Assembly: GCA_902489665.1 (NCBI GenBank)
Contig: CABUAT010000002.1
Coordinates: 1 to 64,000, forward strand
From: an uncultured Collinsella sp.
GTDB taxonomy: Bacteria; Actinomycetota; Coriobacteriia; Coriobacteriales; Coriobacteriaceae
Direction of reading: 5' to 3'
DNA: 64,000 nucleotides
Shown: piece after piece, positions 31,547 through 40,596 of the stretch
How positions within the stretch are numbered: the first letter of the stretch is position 1
Layout: each line of letters begins with the position of its first letter
Notes under the pieces: model-generated
The model's database searches: none
The model's input: only the letters and a program-made list of their open reading frames with translations
What the model was told of the DNA's origin: nothing
Position numbers and translations under genes: made by a program

Positions 31547-34204
31547 TTAGGCGCCGAGTGCGGTCATAGCGGCCGCGAGGGCATCGGCGATACCGGCAGC
31601 GTTCTTGCCACCGGCCTGGGCCATGTTGGGACGGCCACCACCGCGACCGTCAACCAGGCCCGCGATCTGCTTGATCACGTTACCGGCGTGGAACCCGGCC
31701 TTCACGGCGTCATCGGAGCCGGCAGCGAGCAGGGCCGGAGTGCCCTTCTCAGTCACGCTGGCGACGACACAAGCGACAGGGCCGGCGACCTTCTGGTGCA
31801 CGGTATCCCATACGTTGCGCAGGTCGGCAGCCTCAAGGCCCTGGAGCTCAGCGACGACGAGCTTGTAGCCGCCGAGCTCGACGGCACCCTCGATGGCACT
31901 GGAAATGGCGTCGGAGGAGCCACCGGTCAGAGCCTTTTTGAGCTTGTTGGACGTCTCGCGCAGCTCGGCCTGCAGGTTCTCCACGCGGGCGGGAACCTCG
32001 TCGACGCGGCACTTGAGCGCAGCGGCGGCGGCGTCAACGAGTGCCAGGCGGTCGGCCATATAGTCGAGAGCACCCTTAGAGGTCACGGCCTCGATACGGC
32101 GGACGTTCGAGCCCGTAGAGGACTCGGAAATAATCTTGAACAGGCCGATCTCGGCGGTGTTGGCAGCGTGCGTGCCACCGCAGAGCTCGCGAGAGAACGG
32201 CTGGTCCTCGGCGCCCACGGAGACGACGCGGACGACATCGCCGTACTTCTCTCCAAACAGAGCAACAGCGCCGGCAGCCTTAGCCTCGTCGATGCCCATA
32301 ACACGGGTCACGACCGGCTTGGAGGCGAAGACCTGCTGGTTGACCAAGTCCTCGACAGCCTTGAGCTGCTCGGAGGAAAGGGCCTCGAAGTGCGTAAAGT
32401 CAAAGCGCAGGTGCTCGGGCGTCACCAGCGAGCCGGCCTGGGAGACGTGCTCGCCCAGGACCTGCTTAAGGGCAGCGTCGAGCAGGTGCGTGGCGGTGTG
32501 GTTGCGGCGCAGGAAGCCACGGCGCTCGGCGTCGAGAGCGGCGGTCACAGCGGCACCGACAGTCAGCGTGCCATCGGCAACGTGCGCGACGTGGGCATAC
32601 AGGCCGTTGTGGTTCTTGGTGTCGGCAACGGTCAGAACAACGCCCTCGGCGGAAAGCTTGCCGGCATCGCCCTGCTGACCACCCATCTCGGCATAGAACG
32701 GGGTGCGGTCGAGCACGACCTCGACATCCTCGCCCGCGGCTGCGGACTCGACGGACTCGCCGTTGCGCACGATGGCGACAACCTTGGCGCCCTCGATCAC
32801 ATCGTTGTCATAGCCGTCGAACTCGGTCGCTGCGACCTTGTCGGAAAGCTCGACCCACACGTCGTTGAAGCTACCCCAGGCGTCGCCCTTGGCGTTAGCG
32901 CGGGCGCGGGCCTTCTGGTCCTCCATGCAGGCAGTGAAGCCGTCCATGTCGACGTCGTGGCCAGCGGTGCCGGCGATCTCGACGGTCAGATCGATGGGGA
33001 AACCAAAGGTGTCGTGCAGCTTAAAGGCAACGTCGCCCGGAAGGACGGCGCCGTCGGCGAGCGCGGCCAGGGCCTCGTCCAGGTAAACACGGCCGTTGTC
33101 GAGCGTCATGGAGAAGCGCTCCTCCTCGGAGGCGACAATACCCTTAACGAGCGCGACGTTCTTGAGCAGCTCGGGATAGGCCTTGCCCATCTGAGCGTTA
33201 ACCTCGTCGATGAACTTGGTCAGGAAGGCGCCCTCGATGCCCAGCAGGCGGCCGTGGAACACGGCGCGGCGGAGCAGGCGGCGCAGGACGTACTCGCGGC
33301 CCTCGTTACCGGGCAGGATGCCGTCCGAGATCATAAAGTCGACGGCACGGGAGTGGTCGGCGATGATGCGCAGGGAGCGGCTGGCGCCGGAGTAATCGTC
33401 GGCGTCATAGGTCTTGCCGCTGATCTCCTCACCGAGCTTGATGAGGTGCTGCATCAGATCGCCGTCGTAGTTAGCGGTCTTGTGCTGCATGATGGCGGCC
33501 ATGCGCTCAAGGCCCATGCCCGTATCGAGGTTACGGTGCGGCAGCTCCGGCATGGAGCCGTCCTCCTGGCGGTCGTACTGGGTAAAGACGAGGTTCCAGA
33601 ACTCCAGGAAGCGGTCGCAGTCGCAGCCAGGCTTGCAGTCGGGGCTGCCGCAGCCGACCTCCTCGCCCATGTCAAAGTAAATCTCGGAGCACGGGCCGCA
33701 GGGGCCAGTGGGGCCAGCGGCCCAGAAGTTGTCGTCCTCGCCCAGGCGGGAGATGTGGTCCTCAGCAACACCCAAAGAACGCCACACGTCGTGGGTCTCG
33801 TCGTCCTCGGTAAAGACGGTGAAGTACAGGCGGTCGAGCGGCAGCTTGAACTCCTTGGTGATGAGCTCAAAGGCCCAGGCGCAAGCCTGCTGCTTGGAGA
33901 CGCCGCCAAAGGAGAAGTCGCCGAGCATCTCAAAGAAGGACAGGTGACGGCCGTCCTCGCCGATGCAATCGATGTCGTTGGTGCGGACGCACTTCTGGCA
34001 GGAGATAGCGCCGATCTCCTTCATGGTCTTCTTGCCCTGGTAGTACTCCTTAAACTGGTTCATGCCGGCGTTGGCAAGCAGCAGCGAAGGATCGTCAGGG
34101 ACGAGGGACGAAGAAGGATAGAGCTTAAGACCGCGCTCCTCAAAGAAGTTGAGGAACTTGGAGCGGATCTCGGCCGTAGTCATTGACGGGTAGTCAGCAC
34201 TCAT
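31547..34204 (-). CDS. alaS: Alanyl-tRNA synthetase
   Basis: AlaS charges tRNA-Ala and edits mischarged Ser/Gly. The 885 residues include the class II catalytic core (SSLVPDDPSLLLANAGMNQF; GRHLSFFEMLGDFSFGG), the tRNA-binding middle, the editing domain with HTATHLLDAAL and CGGTHAANT zinc ligands, and the C-Ala domain ending VDGRGGGRPNMAQAGG. A cysteine-rich insert CGSPDCKPGCDCDRF occurs near residue 190. ATG at 34204 has GAGGAG nine bases upstream; extra upstream frame is not family-like. Confidence 0.96.
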   Translation of the reverse strand: MSADYPSMTTAEIRSKFLNFFEERGLKLYPSSSLVPDDPSLLLANAGMNQFKEYYQGKKTMKEIGAISCQKCVRTNDIDCIGEDGRHLSFFEMLGDFSFGGVSKQQACAWAFELITKEFKLPLDRLYFTVFTEDDETHDVWRSLGVAEDHISRLGEDDNFWAAGPTGPCGPCSEIYFDMGEEVGCGSPDCKPGCDCDRFLEFWNLVFTQYDRQEDGSMPELPHRNLDTGMGLERMAAIMQHKTANYDGDLMQHLIKLGEEISGKTYDADDYSGASRSLRIIADHSRAVDFMISDGILPGNEGREYVLRRLLRRAVFHGRLLGIEGAFLTKFIDEVNAQMGKAYPELLKNVALVKGIVASEEERFSMTLDNGRVYLDEALAALADGAVLPGDVAFKLHDTFGFPIDLTVEIAGTAGHDVDMDGFTACMEDQKARARANAKGDAWGSFNDVWVELSDKVAATEFDGYDNDVIEGAKVVAIVRNGESVESAAAGEDVEVVLDRTPFYAEMGGQQGDAGKLSAEGVVLTVADTKNHNGLYAHVAHVADGTLTVGAAVTAALDAERRGFLRRNHTATHLLDAALKQVLGEHVSQAGSLVTPEHLRFDFTHFEALSSEQLKAVEDLVNQQVFASKPVVTRVMGIDEAKAAGAVALFGEKYGDVVRVVSVGAEDQPFSRELCGGTHAANTAEIGLFKIISESSTGSNVRRIEAVTSKGALDYMADRLALVDAAAAALKCRVDEVPARVENLQAELRETSNKLKKALTGGSSDAISSAIEGAVELGGYKLVVAELQGLEAADLRNVWDTVHQKVAGPVACVVASVTEKGTPALLAAGSDDAVKAGFHAGNVIKQIAGLVDGRGGGRPNMAQAGGKNAAGIADALAAAMTALGA

Positions 34205-34276
34205 AGAGGGAATCTCCTCGGTTTCACATCGAAACAGTTCAAACGTAACGATATTACCATCCCGCCGCGCCTGTGC

Positions 34277-34306
34277 AAAAAAGAGGGTCGCCAAACAGCG
34301 ACCCTC
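34277..34306 (-). terminator. Hairpin terminator or leader attenuator upstream of alaS
   Basis: Leftward, GAGGGTCG pairs with CGACCCTC around an eight-base loop, followed by six T residues. It lies about 75 bases before the alaS start, so it either stops stray transcription arriving from the right or acts as a leader attenuator of alaS. I found no T-box motif with it. Confidence 0.7.
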
Positions 34307-34398
34307 CAGCGAAAGTGCACGTTATTTAGTACTGCGCGATCCTTTGAAAAAGGACTGCTGTATAATTGCATATAAGATTCACCCGGAAGGAGCGATCG

Positions 34399-34638
34399 AT
34401 GAAAAGCAAACGATTTGTCCTGAATGCACTTCTGGTTGTAGCACTTTTAGCGCTCTTAGCCTTCTCATGCTGGTACGCAAACCAACCATCATTTGGATAC
34501 GTATTGTATACAGTAATGTCCGGCGATAAGGCTTATTACACTCTACGCGCAATTGACGTTCTCTTTTTCTATGTAGCCGGCCCCTTATCAATCGCTTTGG
34601 TCGCGTTTCTTGTCATTTACAACTTCAAGAAACGTTAA
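34399..34638 (+). CDS. Small two-helix membrane protein
   Basis: This 79-residue hypothetical protein has two hydrophobic helices, at about 6-25 (FVLNALLVVALLALLAFSC) and 50-72 (VLFFYVAGPLSIALVAFLVI), with a short loop between and a basic tail. A clear GGAAGGAG eight bases before the ATG supports translation. The sequence is noticeably richer in A/T than its neighbours, and the gene lies alone between two leftward genes. I do not recognise a family. It could be a recently acquired or orphan gene. Confidence 0.65.
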   Translation: MKSKRFVLNALLVVALLALLAFSCWYANQPSFGYVLYTVMSGDKAYYTLRAIDVLFFYVAGPLSIALVAFLVIYNFKKR

Positions 34639-34644
34639 TAGAAC

Positions 34645-36057
34645 CTATTTAGAATCCGAATCGTCCATGGAGCCGTCGATGCCGGTATTGGTATCGTCGT
34701 CCGAGTTGGAATCATCGTCTTTGGCGAAGGGGTTCTTGAAGAAGCCCGTGGCATCGGGTTGCAGGCCCGAGAGCTTAATCCAGGGATTATCGAGCTCGGG
34801 CTTGGGCATGGCCTTGGCCTCGGGCGCAGTCTCGTTACCGATGAGCTCGGACTCATAGATGAAGGTGTCGTCGCCGAGCGCGTCGTAGGCGGCGACCGGG
34901 TTGCCATCGGCATCGCGGTACGGCGTGCCCTTAAACACGGCTCCGTCATAGGCCACAAGCTGACGGCCGGTCTCATTCTCGAAGTAGTACACGAAGATGC
35001 CCTTGAGGGCCGCACAAAGCGGGATGGCAATAATCATGCCGATGGGCCCCATGAGTGCCGAACCAATAACGAGAGCCGTAAGGCTCATAATGGGATGCAC
35101 CTGCACTGAGCTCTGCATGACCTTAGGCGAAATCACATTGTCGGTGACGTTTTGCGCGACCATCGTCACGATGAGCGTCCATAACGCCAACATGGGGCTG
35201 AACATAAAGCCGAGTACCGTGGCGATTGCCGCGCTCACCCAGGGACCGACGACCGGAACCAAGTGCATGATGCCAGTGAAGATAGCCATGAGCGCCGCAT
35301 ACGGATGGCCGATAATCAGGAAGCCGATAAAGGCGAGGAAACCACCGCAGATGGACGTCACGACCATACCGCGCATGTAGCCGCCGACAGAGCGAGAAAG
35401 GATGGCGACCATAAAGCGGTACGAGGTCTCCTTCTCCTGACCGATGATGGTGCAAATCTCGTGATGCATGCGAGGGTAGTCGCAGGCCATCCAGTAGGCA
35501 AGCACCAGACCAAGGAAGATCACGAACAACTGCGAGGCCGTATTGGTGATGAGCGGGAACACACCGCGGCCAAGCTCGGCAGCAATCTGAGACACATACT
35601 TCGATGCCACGGTAACCAGCGACGAAAGATTATCGTCCAAATACTCCTTGAGCGGCGTGTTATTGAGCGTCTTGGCATGCGAGATCATCTCATTGAGATC
35701 GCCACCCGCAACACGAAGCTGCTCGGGCAGGCGGCTCAGGACTTCCATGATCTGACCAAAGAGAATCGGCGACAAGATGCAAACGACACCGACGAGCACG
35801 GCAACAACAACAATAAGCGCGATAAGCGAACCGATGCCGCGATTCACGCCATGGTGCTCGAGCCAGTTGGTGATCGGGGACATCACAAAGGCAATGATGG
35901 AACCAACAGCGAGAAACTCGATAACCGGCGCCAGGATGCCCATAAGGTTAAAGATGACAGCGGCGATGACAATGCAGCCGACAACAGCCCAAATGCGAAG
36001 CGTCAGAATGCGGGTGTCGCGCAGCACGCGATCGGTTTGTTGGGGGTGTTCACTCAT
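34645..36057 (-). CDS. AI-2E family transporter (PF01594-type permease)
   Basis: This 470-residue inner-membrane protein of the AI-2 exporter superfamily has about eight helices. Typical patches are FVMSPITNWLEHHGVNRGIG, ILSRSVGGYMRGMVVTSICG and GIMHLVPVVGPWVSAAIATV, then SPKVMQSSVQVHPIMSLTAL near the end. Residues after about 370 form a hydrophilic acidic tail rich in Asp and Asn, unusual in length. Family members export small molecules or act as Na+/H+ antiporters; the substrate here is unknown. Its ATG overlaps the sigma-factor stop, suggesting co-expression with that stress regulon. Confidence 0.88.
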   Translation of the reverse strand: MSEHPQQTDRVLRDTRILTLRIWAVVGCIVIAAVIFNLMGILAPVIEFLAVGSIIAFVMSPITNWLEHHGVNRGIGSLIALIVVVAVLVGVVCILSPILFGQIMEVLSRLPEQLRVAGGDLNEMISHAKTLNNTPLKEYLDDNLSSLVTVASKYVSQIAAELGRGVFPLITNTASQLFVIFLGLVLAYWMACDYPRMHHEICTIIGQEKETSYRFMVAILSRSVGGYMRGMVVTSICGGFLAFIGFLIIGHPYAALMAIFTGIMHLVPVVGPWVSAAIATVLGFMFSPMLALWTLIVTMVAQNVTDNVISPKVMQSSVQVHPIMSLTALVIGSALMGPIGMIIAIPLCAALKGIFVYYFENETGRQLVAYDGAVFKGTPYRDADGNPVAAYDALGDDTFIYESELIGNETAPEAKAMPKPELDNPWIKLSGLQPDATGFFKNPFAKDDDSNSDDDTNTGIDGSMDDSDSK

Positions 36058-36845
36058 GAACGAATCATCACTCCGTCGGGGTCGATCTTGTCCTGAATCT
36101 TCTTAAGCGTGCGGCGCAGCAGACGCGAAACCTGCACCTGAGAAATACCCAGCTTCTTGGCGATCTCGATCTGGGTCATGCCCTTCACAAAGCGCAGCTC
36201 GATCACCTCGCGCTCGCGCGGCGAGAAATCACGGATGGCTTCCTCGATCACTAGGCGGTCATCGGTAAAGTCGAGCTCGTTGTCGTCGTCGGCGTAACGG
36301 TCGAGAATCGAAGGGGCATCGTCGGAATCGGACGCACCAGGAGCCTCGATGGGCACCGAGGTATAGGCCGAAGACGATTCCATAGCCTCGAGGACCTCAT
36401 CGACAGTCACATCTAGATACTCAGCAATCTCCTCAACCTTGGGCGAACGCTGCAGCTCGTTGGTAAGTTTGTCAGTAGCCTGGTTGACCTTGGCCGAGAG
36501 CTCCTGCAGACGGCGCGGCACGCGCACACTCCAGCCCTTGTCACGGAAATGGCGTTTAATCTCGCCCAGGATAGTGGGTGTCGCAAACGTCGTGAACTCG
36601 AGTCCGCGCTCGGGGTCAAAGCGGTCGATAGCCTTGAGCAGGCCCAAATAGCCAACCTGCATCAGATCATCGAGCGGCTCGCCGCGATTCTTAAATTTGT
36701 TGGCAAGAAACCTTACCAGGTTCATGTGGGACATGACGAGCTGCTCGCGTGCGTCCGGGTCACCGGTCTCTATATAGCGACGAAACAGCTCGCGGGTTTT
36801 CTCCTTGTCCCAAGCGGTCTTACCGCTCCGGGAACGTTCGGTCAT
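36054..36845 (-). CDS. SigB/SigF-type alternative sigma factor
   Basis: This 263-residue sigma-70-family factor of the general-stress/sporulation type has region 2 (LVRFLANKFKNRGEPLDDLM, QVGYLGLLKAIDRFDPERG, EFTTFATPTILGEIKRHFRD), a region 3 helix pair and region 4 (REREVIELRFVKGMTQIEIA, KKLGISQVQVSRLLRRTLK). No region 1.1. An RsbW-like kinase gene directly upstream (stop two bases before this start) makes partner-switch control very likely. The anti-anti-sigma factor is not in the window. It is distinct from housekeeping RpoD. Confidence 0.92.
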   Translation of the reverse strand: MTERSRSGKTAWDKEKTRELFRRYIETGDPDAREQLVMSHMNLVRFLANKFKNRGEPLDDLMQVGYLGLLKAIDRFDPERGLEFTTFATPTILGEIKRHFRDKGWSVRVPRRLQELSAKVNQATDKLTNELQRSPKVEEIAEYLDVTVDEVLEAMESSSAYTSVPIEAPGASDSDDAPSILDRYADDDNELDFTDDRLVIEEAIRDFSPREREVIELRFVKGMTQIEIAKKLGISQVQVSRLLRRTLKKIQDKIDPDGVMIRS

Positions 36846-36846
36846 A

Positions 36847-37224
36847 TTAGATATCCGCCTTGAGGTCGAGGGAAAGCGTCAGGGGCGCCGCAGTCTTTTC
36901 GTAGGAATCGCACACGCTCGCCAAAATGAGCTCGGCATACACAGCGGCCTGGTCATCCTCGTCGACGGTGGCCTGGTCGCCAAAGGTAAAGGTCATGCCA
37001 ACGTGAGATTCGTCGACATCGAATTTGATCGAGATGTCATCGGAATCAACAGCCGTGCAGCCGAAAATAAATGCTTCCTCGGCAGCCATACGAATGTCCT
37101 CGATGCGATCGACGGACATGGAGCAGAGCGCACCGACATTTGCCGCCGTCATGCGCACAAGGCGCGCCAGACGCGGGTCGCCGGCAACGGTCAGCGTAAT
37201 GGGGCAAGTTGCTTCGCTACTCAT
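36847..37224 (-). CDS. RsbW-like anti-sigma factor / serine kinase
   Basis: This 125-residue protein has the GHKL ATPase fold of RsbW/SpoIIAB: TVAGDPRLARLVRMTAANVG, then MSVDRIEDIRMAAEEAFIFG (the N-box helix), and VGMTFTFGD, a weak G1-type block. It should bind and hold the adjacent sigma factor and phosphorylate an antagonist located elsewhere. The ATP lid is poorly conserved by eye. The ATG at 37224 overlaps the DUF948 gene's stop by eight bases, so expression is coupled. Confidence 0.82.
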   Translation of the reverse strand: MSSEATCPITLTVAGDPRLARLVRMTAANVGALCSMSVDRIEDIRMAAEEAFIFGCTAVDSDDISIKFDVDESHVGMTFTFGDQATVDEDDQAAVYAELILASVCDSYEKTAAPLTLSLDLKADI

Positions 37225-37807
37225 CGCAGGACTCCTCAGAGGTCTCGGCGGGCGTGTAGGTGTAATACTGGGCTGCTTTAGCAGCAGGCTTCTGTGCATC
37301 ATTGTCACCAGCAGCGACATCGTCCCCGGCTTCGCCAATCAGGACACGCTCGGTCGGCTGCTCGGCTTCTTCGGCAGCGGAAAGCTTGCGCTCAGCGTCG
37401 GCCGCGGGAGCCTTCACCTTGTTAAAGAGTTTCTGCACGGCACCTGCCGCAGAATCAGTCACGCTCGACACAGCATTGCTGGCCTCGGCCATGCTACCGG
37501 TGACCTCAGAAATGTCGCGAACCACGGCTTCGACCTCTACGAGATTGGAGGTAAGGGCATCAACTGCCGTCTTGCTCGACTTAAGCAGCGGCTCCATCTG
37601 GGCAAGCGCCGGCGTAAGCTCATCGACAGCGCCATCGAGCTTTGCCACCACAGGCTGAGCCTCGGCGATGGTGTTGTTGAGGTCGTTAACGGTCTTATCG
37701 AGCAAGTCGACAACGGTGCGGGTCTTGCGCAGGGTAAGCGCGAGCTCAACGATGGCCCACACGCCGGCAACAGCGAGCAGCAGCAGGGCGATTTGAATGG
37801 GACTCAT
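37217..37807 (-). CDS. DUF948-type membrane-anchored coiled-coil protein
   Basis: This 196-residue protein has a single N-terminal membrane helix (SPIQIALLLLAVAGVWAIVE) and a long helical, probably coiled-coil segment at about 25-135 made of regularly spaced Val/Leu (VVDLLDKTVNDLNNTIAEAQ, SKTAVDALTSNLVEVEAVVR). A charged disordered tail follows. This matches the DUF948 (general stress protein YtxG-like) pattern, and its place ahead of a SigB-type module fits a stress role. GGGAGG precedes the ATG. The precise function is unknown. Confidence 0.82.
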   Translation of the reverse strand: MSPIQIALLLLAVAGVWAIVELALTLRKTRTVVDLLDKTVNDLNNTIAEAQPVVAKLDGAVDELTPALAQMEPLLKSSKTAVDALTSNLVEVEAVVRDISEVTGSMAEASNAVSSVTDSAAGAVQKLFNKVKAPAADAERKLSAAEEAEQPTERVLIGEAGDDVAAGDNDAQKPAAKAAQYYTYTPAETSEESCDE

Positions 37808-37907
37808 ACAAGCCTCCCAAAGGAATCGATATACAGACGGTTTCCATGGTACCCCAAAGGGGACCGAACATGCCATGAGCAGCAACGTGGGACAAAATTA
37901 TCAGCAG

Positions 37908-39263
37908 CTACTTCGGTGCATTCCCGCTGCGGTCGCGTTCACTTTGCTCTACGCGCCATTCTTCCCAACCGCGGCCGGCAGGCTGCCAAAATGCACCGCG
38001 TTCCAAGCCTTCGGGCAAATAGCGCTGGTCGACCCAGCCTTCGGGATAATCGTGCGGATACTTATACACACCGTATTCATCGCTGCCCGGGCGATGGCGA
38101 TCGCGCAGATAACTCGGCACCTCGCGAAGCCCACTAGAATGGATATCGGCTAGCGCCGCATCGATCGAGGCCTCGCACGCATTGGACTTGGGCGCCAAGC
38201 ACACATAGAGCGCAGCTTGTGCAAGGTTAATGCGACATTCAGGATAGCCAATAACTTCAGCAGATTTAAACGCGGCATGCGCCACCAAAAGCGCCTGCGG
38301 GTCGGCGTTGCCAACATCCTCAGAAGCGTGAATCATAATACGGCGAGCGATAAACTTAGGATCCTCCCCGGCATCGATCATGCGCGCGAGCCAATAGATC
38401 GTGGCATCGGGGTCACTACCGCGCATAGACTTAATAAACGCACTGATGATGTCGTAGTGCATGTCGCCGTTTTTGTCGTATGTAAAGCCGCGACGCGGGT
38501 TGGCGATCTTCACGTCATCCACGGTGATGGGATAGCGCTCCCCCGCCGCGGGCGCTGGCGTTCCCTCGGTATCGGGACGCGTGACGGCAATCTCGCTCGC
38601 AAGCTCGAGCGTCGTGAGCGCCGAGCGAGCGTCACCCGCTGCCAGCGTGCAGATGGTCTTGACCGTATCCTCATCGGCCGAGAACTTACCGTTCAAGCCC
38701 TGCGGTGCCTCAAGCGCACGTTCAATAAGCGTGGCGATATCCTCATCCTTCAGATGCTCAAGCTCCACCACACGCCCACGCGACAACAGTGCCGAGTTGA
38801 CCTCGAAGTACGGATTCTCCGTCGTGGCGCCAATCATAATGACGGTACGGTTCTCAACTGCATGCAGCAGGGCATCCTGCTGCGACTTAGAGAAGCGGTG
38901 AATCTCATCGATGAATAGAATGGTGCGGCGGTCGTAGGTATTCAGGCGCGTCTTGGCCTCATCAATCACGCGGCGCAAGTCCTTCACGGTGCCCGTCACA
39001 GCGCTGACCTCGACAAACTCGCTCTTAGTATGGTTGGCGATAATATGGGCCAGCGTCGTCTTACCCGTACCGGCCGGCCCATACAAAATCACACTGGAAA
39101 GCACGTCGTGTTCGATCGCGGCACGCAACCATGAGCCCTTACCGACGGCCTTTTGCTGGCCCACATACTCGTCGAGCGAATTGGGGCGCATACGCACCGC
39201 AAGCGGCGCATTCTGAAAGGAACGCTCGCGCGTCGAAGCAGAAAAAAGGTCGTCCATAGCCAT
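37908..39263 (-). CDS. rarA: Replication-associated recombination protein RarA (MgsA)
   Basis: RarA is an AAA+ clamp-loader-like ATPase acting at stalled forks. The 451 residues show LAVRMRPNSLDEYVGQ, Walker A ILYGPAGTGKTTLAHII, Walker B LFIDEIHRFSKSQQDALL, the sensor block TTENPYFEVNSALLSR, and the C-terminal tetramerisation domain (FIKSMRGSDPDATIYWLARM; PYCRIN-type EVIGYPECRINLAQAAL). Starts at 39263 (MAMDD) and 39257 (MDDLF) are both possible. It lies about 100 bases upstream of the DUF948 gene. Confidence 0.94.
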   Translation of the reverse strand: MAMDDLFSASTRERSFQNAPLAVRMRPNSLDEYVGQQKAVGKGSWLRAAIEHDVLSSVILYGPAGTGKTTLAHIIANHTKSEFVEVSAVTGTVKDLRRVIDEAKTRLNTYDRRTILFIDEIHRFSKSQQDALLHAVENRTVIMIGATTENPYFEVNSALLSRGRVVELEHLKDEDIATLIERALEAPQGLNGKFSADEDTVKTICTLAAGDARSALTTLELASEIAVTRPDTEGTPAPAAGERYPITVDDVKIANPRRGFTYDKNGDMHYDIISAFIKSMRGSDPDATIYWLARMIDAGEDPKFIARRIMIHASEDVGNADPQALLVAHAAFKSAEVIGYPECRINLAQAALYVCLAPKSNACEASIDAALADIHSSGLREVPSYLRDRHRPGSDEYGVYKYPHDYPEGWVDQRYLPEGLERGAFWQPAGRGWEEWRVEQSERDRSGNAPK

Positions 39264-39317
39264 CCCGTGTATCAATCAAAAACGTTTTCCACTAACAGTA
39301 TACCGAATATATACGAA

Positions 39318-40565
39318 CTACCGTTCGTTAATATAGGTACGGTGCGGAAACTCCAGACCGGGGAACAGCTTGCTCGTCAGTTCGCAGAAATAACCGTCCG
39401 TCATGCTCGCGATATAATCCACCACGGCTTGATCCTTGTCGTCCTGCCAGGCATAGGTGCGATCGTAGTAGGAAAGCTGCTGCTCAATGCGCGAAATATG
39501 GTGCTTAAAGATGTACGAGGACTCGTCACCACTGTTTAGATCCCGCAGGCAACGGTCGTAGAGCTTTTCGAACGCCTCGCGCAGCTCCACCTCGGAATCG
39601 CCTTCGATACCGCCCTTGCTATAGATCTTCTCGTAGTTCTCGCGCTTGGCTCGGCGGATTTCCTCAAACAGGTCCTCGCTCATCTCGATGCGCGGCTTAC
39701 CATAGCTGTGCTCAACGATATCGATGGAGGCATGCGTGAGGATCCAACTGTTGTAGGCACCGCCCCGGCCATCATCAAAAGCGTCGGGTGACAGCAGGCC
39801 CGCCGCGATCGCATCCTGACGGTCACGACCGACGTAGGCAAGGATATCCGAGATGCGGACCACACAGCCTTCGAGCGTCATGGGACGCAGATGCCCAATT
39901 GCGCTATAGCCCGTGGCAATGCAATCCTCAACCGTCTGGTCAAACTGGTCAAAGGAGCCCATGTCCGAGAGCTCAAACACACGCTGCTCGTACTCGCCGT
40001 TATGGCATAGCACGCCGTCGAGCGTCTGGAGCGACACGTTGCGGCCATACAACGCGTCGAGCACGCGAACCGACTGCACGTTATGGAAAAAATAACGCCC
40101 CGTACGCTCATGATAGATATCGTTGATGAAGCGCTCGCCGGCATGGCCGAAAGGCGTGTGTCCCAAGTCGTGACCCAGGCCAATCGCCTCGATCAGATCG
40201 CAATTGAGCCCCAGGGCGCGACCGATATCGCGCGCAACGCGGGAGACAAGCTGTACGTGCAAACCGCGGCGTGAAAGATCATCATTGCTACGGAAGCTAA
40301 AGACCTGCGTTTTGCCTGCATAACGAGTGTACGCCGGAAGATGAAGTATCTTTTCGGTATCGCGCATAAACGCCGGACGCATAAGCGTGCCTTTGTCGGT
40401 AGTGCGATCAATACGACGAATGACCTGATCGTCGTTGCAACGATACGGGTTGACATAGCCCGAAGCACGATCGGCGGCAATGCGCTCGACAAGCTCGGGC
40501 GACAACGCCGAGGGAATACGGTCCATGCGCGCCTTAATGACGGCCGTTTCTTGATTAGATTCCAT
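39318..40565 (-). CDS. dgt: dGTP triphosphohydrolase-like HD protein
   Basis: This HD-superfamily nucleotidase (415 aa) is predicted to hydrolyse dNTPs. Seen: YTRYAGKTQVFSFRSNDDLS with the substrate-proximal arginines, RRGLHVQLVSRVARDIGRAL, and the metal site IGLGHDLGHTPFGHAGE near residue 122. A later conserved patch reads RISDILAYVGRDRQDAI. AAGGAG seven bases upstream supports the ATG at 40565. The first 60 residues are an atypical leader. The family also contains deoxyguanosinetriphosphatase-like proteins with broader specificity. Confidence 0.88.
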   Translation of the reverse strand: MESNQETAVIKARMDRIPSALSPELVERIAADRASGYVNPYRCNDDQVIRRIDRTTDKGTLMRPAFMRDTEKILHLPAYTRYAGKTQVFSFRSNDDLSRRGLHVQLVSRVARDIGRALGLNCDLIEAIGLGHDLGHTPFGHAGERFINDIYHERTGRYFFHNVQSVRVLDALYGRNVSLQTLDGVLCHNGEYEQRVFELSDMGSFDQFDQTVEDCIATGYSAIGHLRPMTLEGCVVRISDILAYVGRDRQDAIAAGLLSPDAFDDGRGGAYNSWILTHASIDIVEHSYGKPRIEMSEDLFEEIRRAKRENYEKIYSKGGIEGDSEVELREAFEKLYDRCLRDLNSGDESSYIFKHHISRIEQQLSYYDRTYAWQDDKDQAVVDYIASMTDGYFCELTSKLFPGLEFPHRTYINER

Positions 40566-40596
40566 GGCATGCTCCTTAAAAAGGATGCGCAATCGG

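Noticed and set aside
31688..34186. An 832-codon open frame opposite alaS
   Set aside because: Antisense shadow: low-complexity Leu/Gly/Asp/Val composition without motifs, while alaS fills the same span with all catalytic motifs.
34205..34340. A T-box in front of alaS
   Set aside because: There is a terminator-like hairpin but no GGGTGG core and the leader is too short for the specifier stem.
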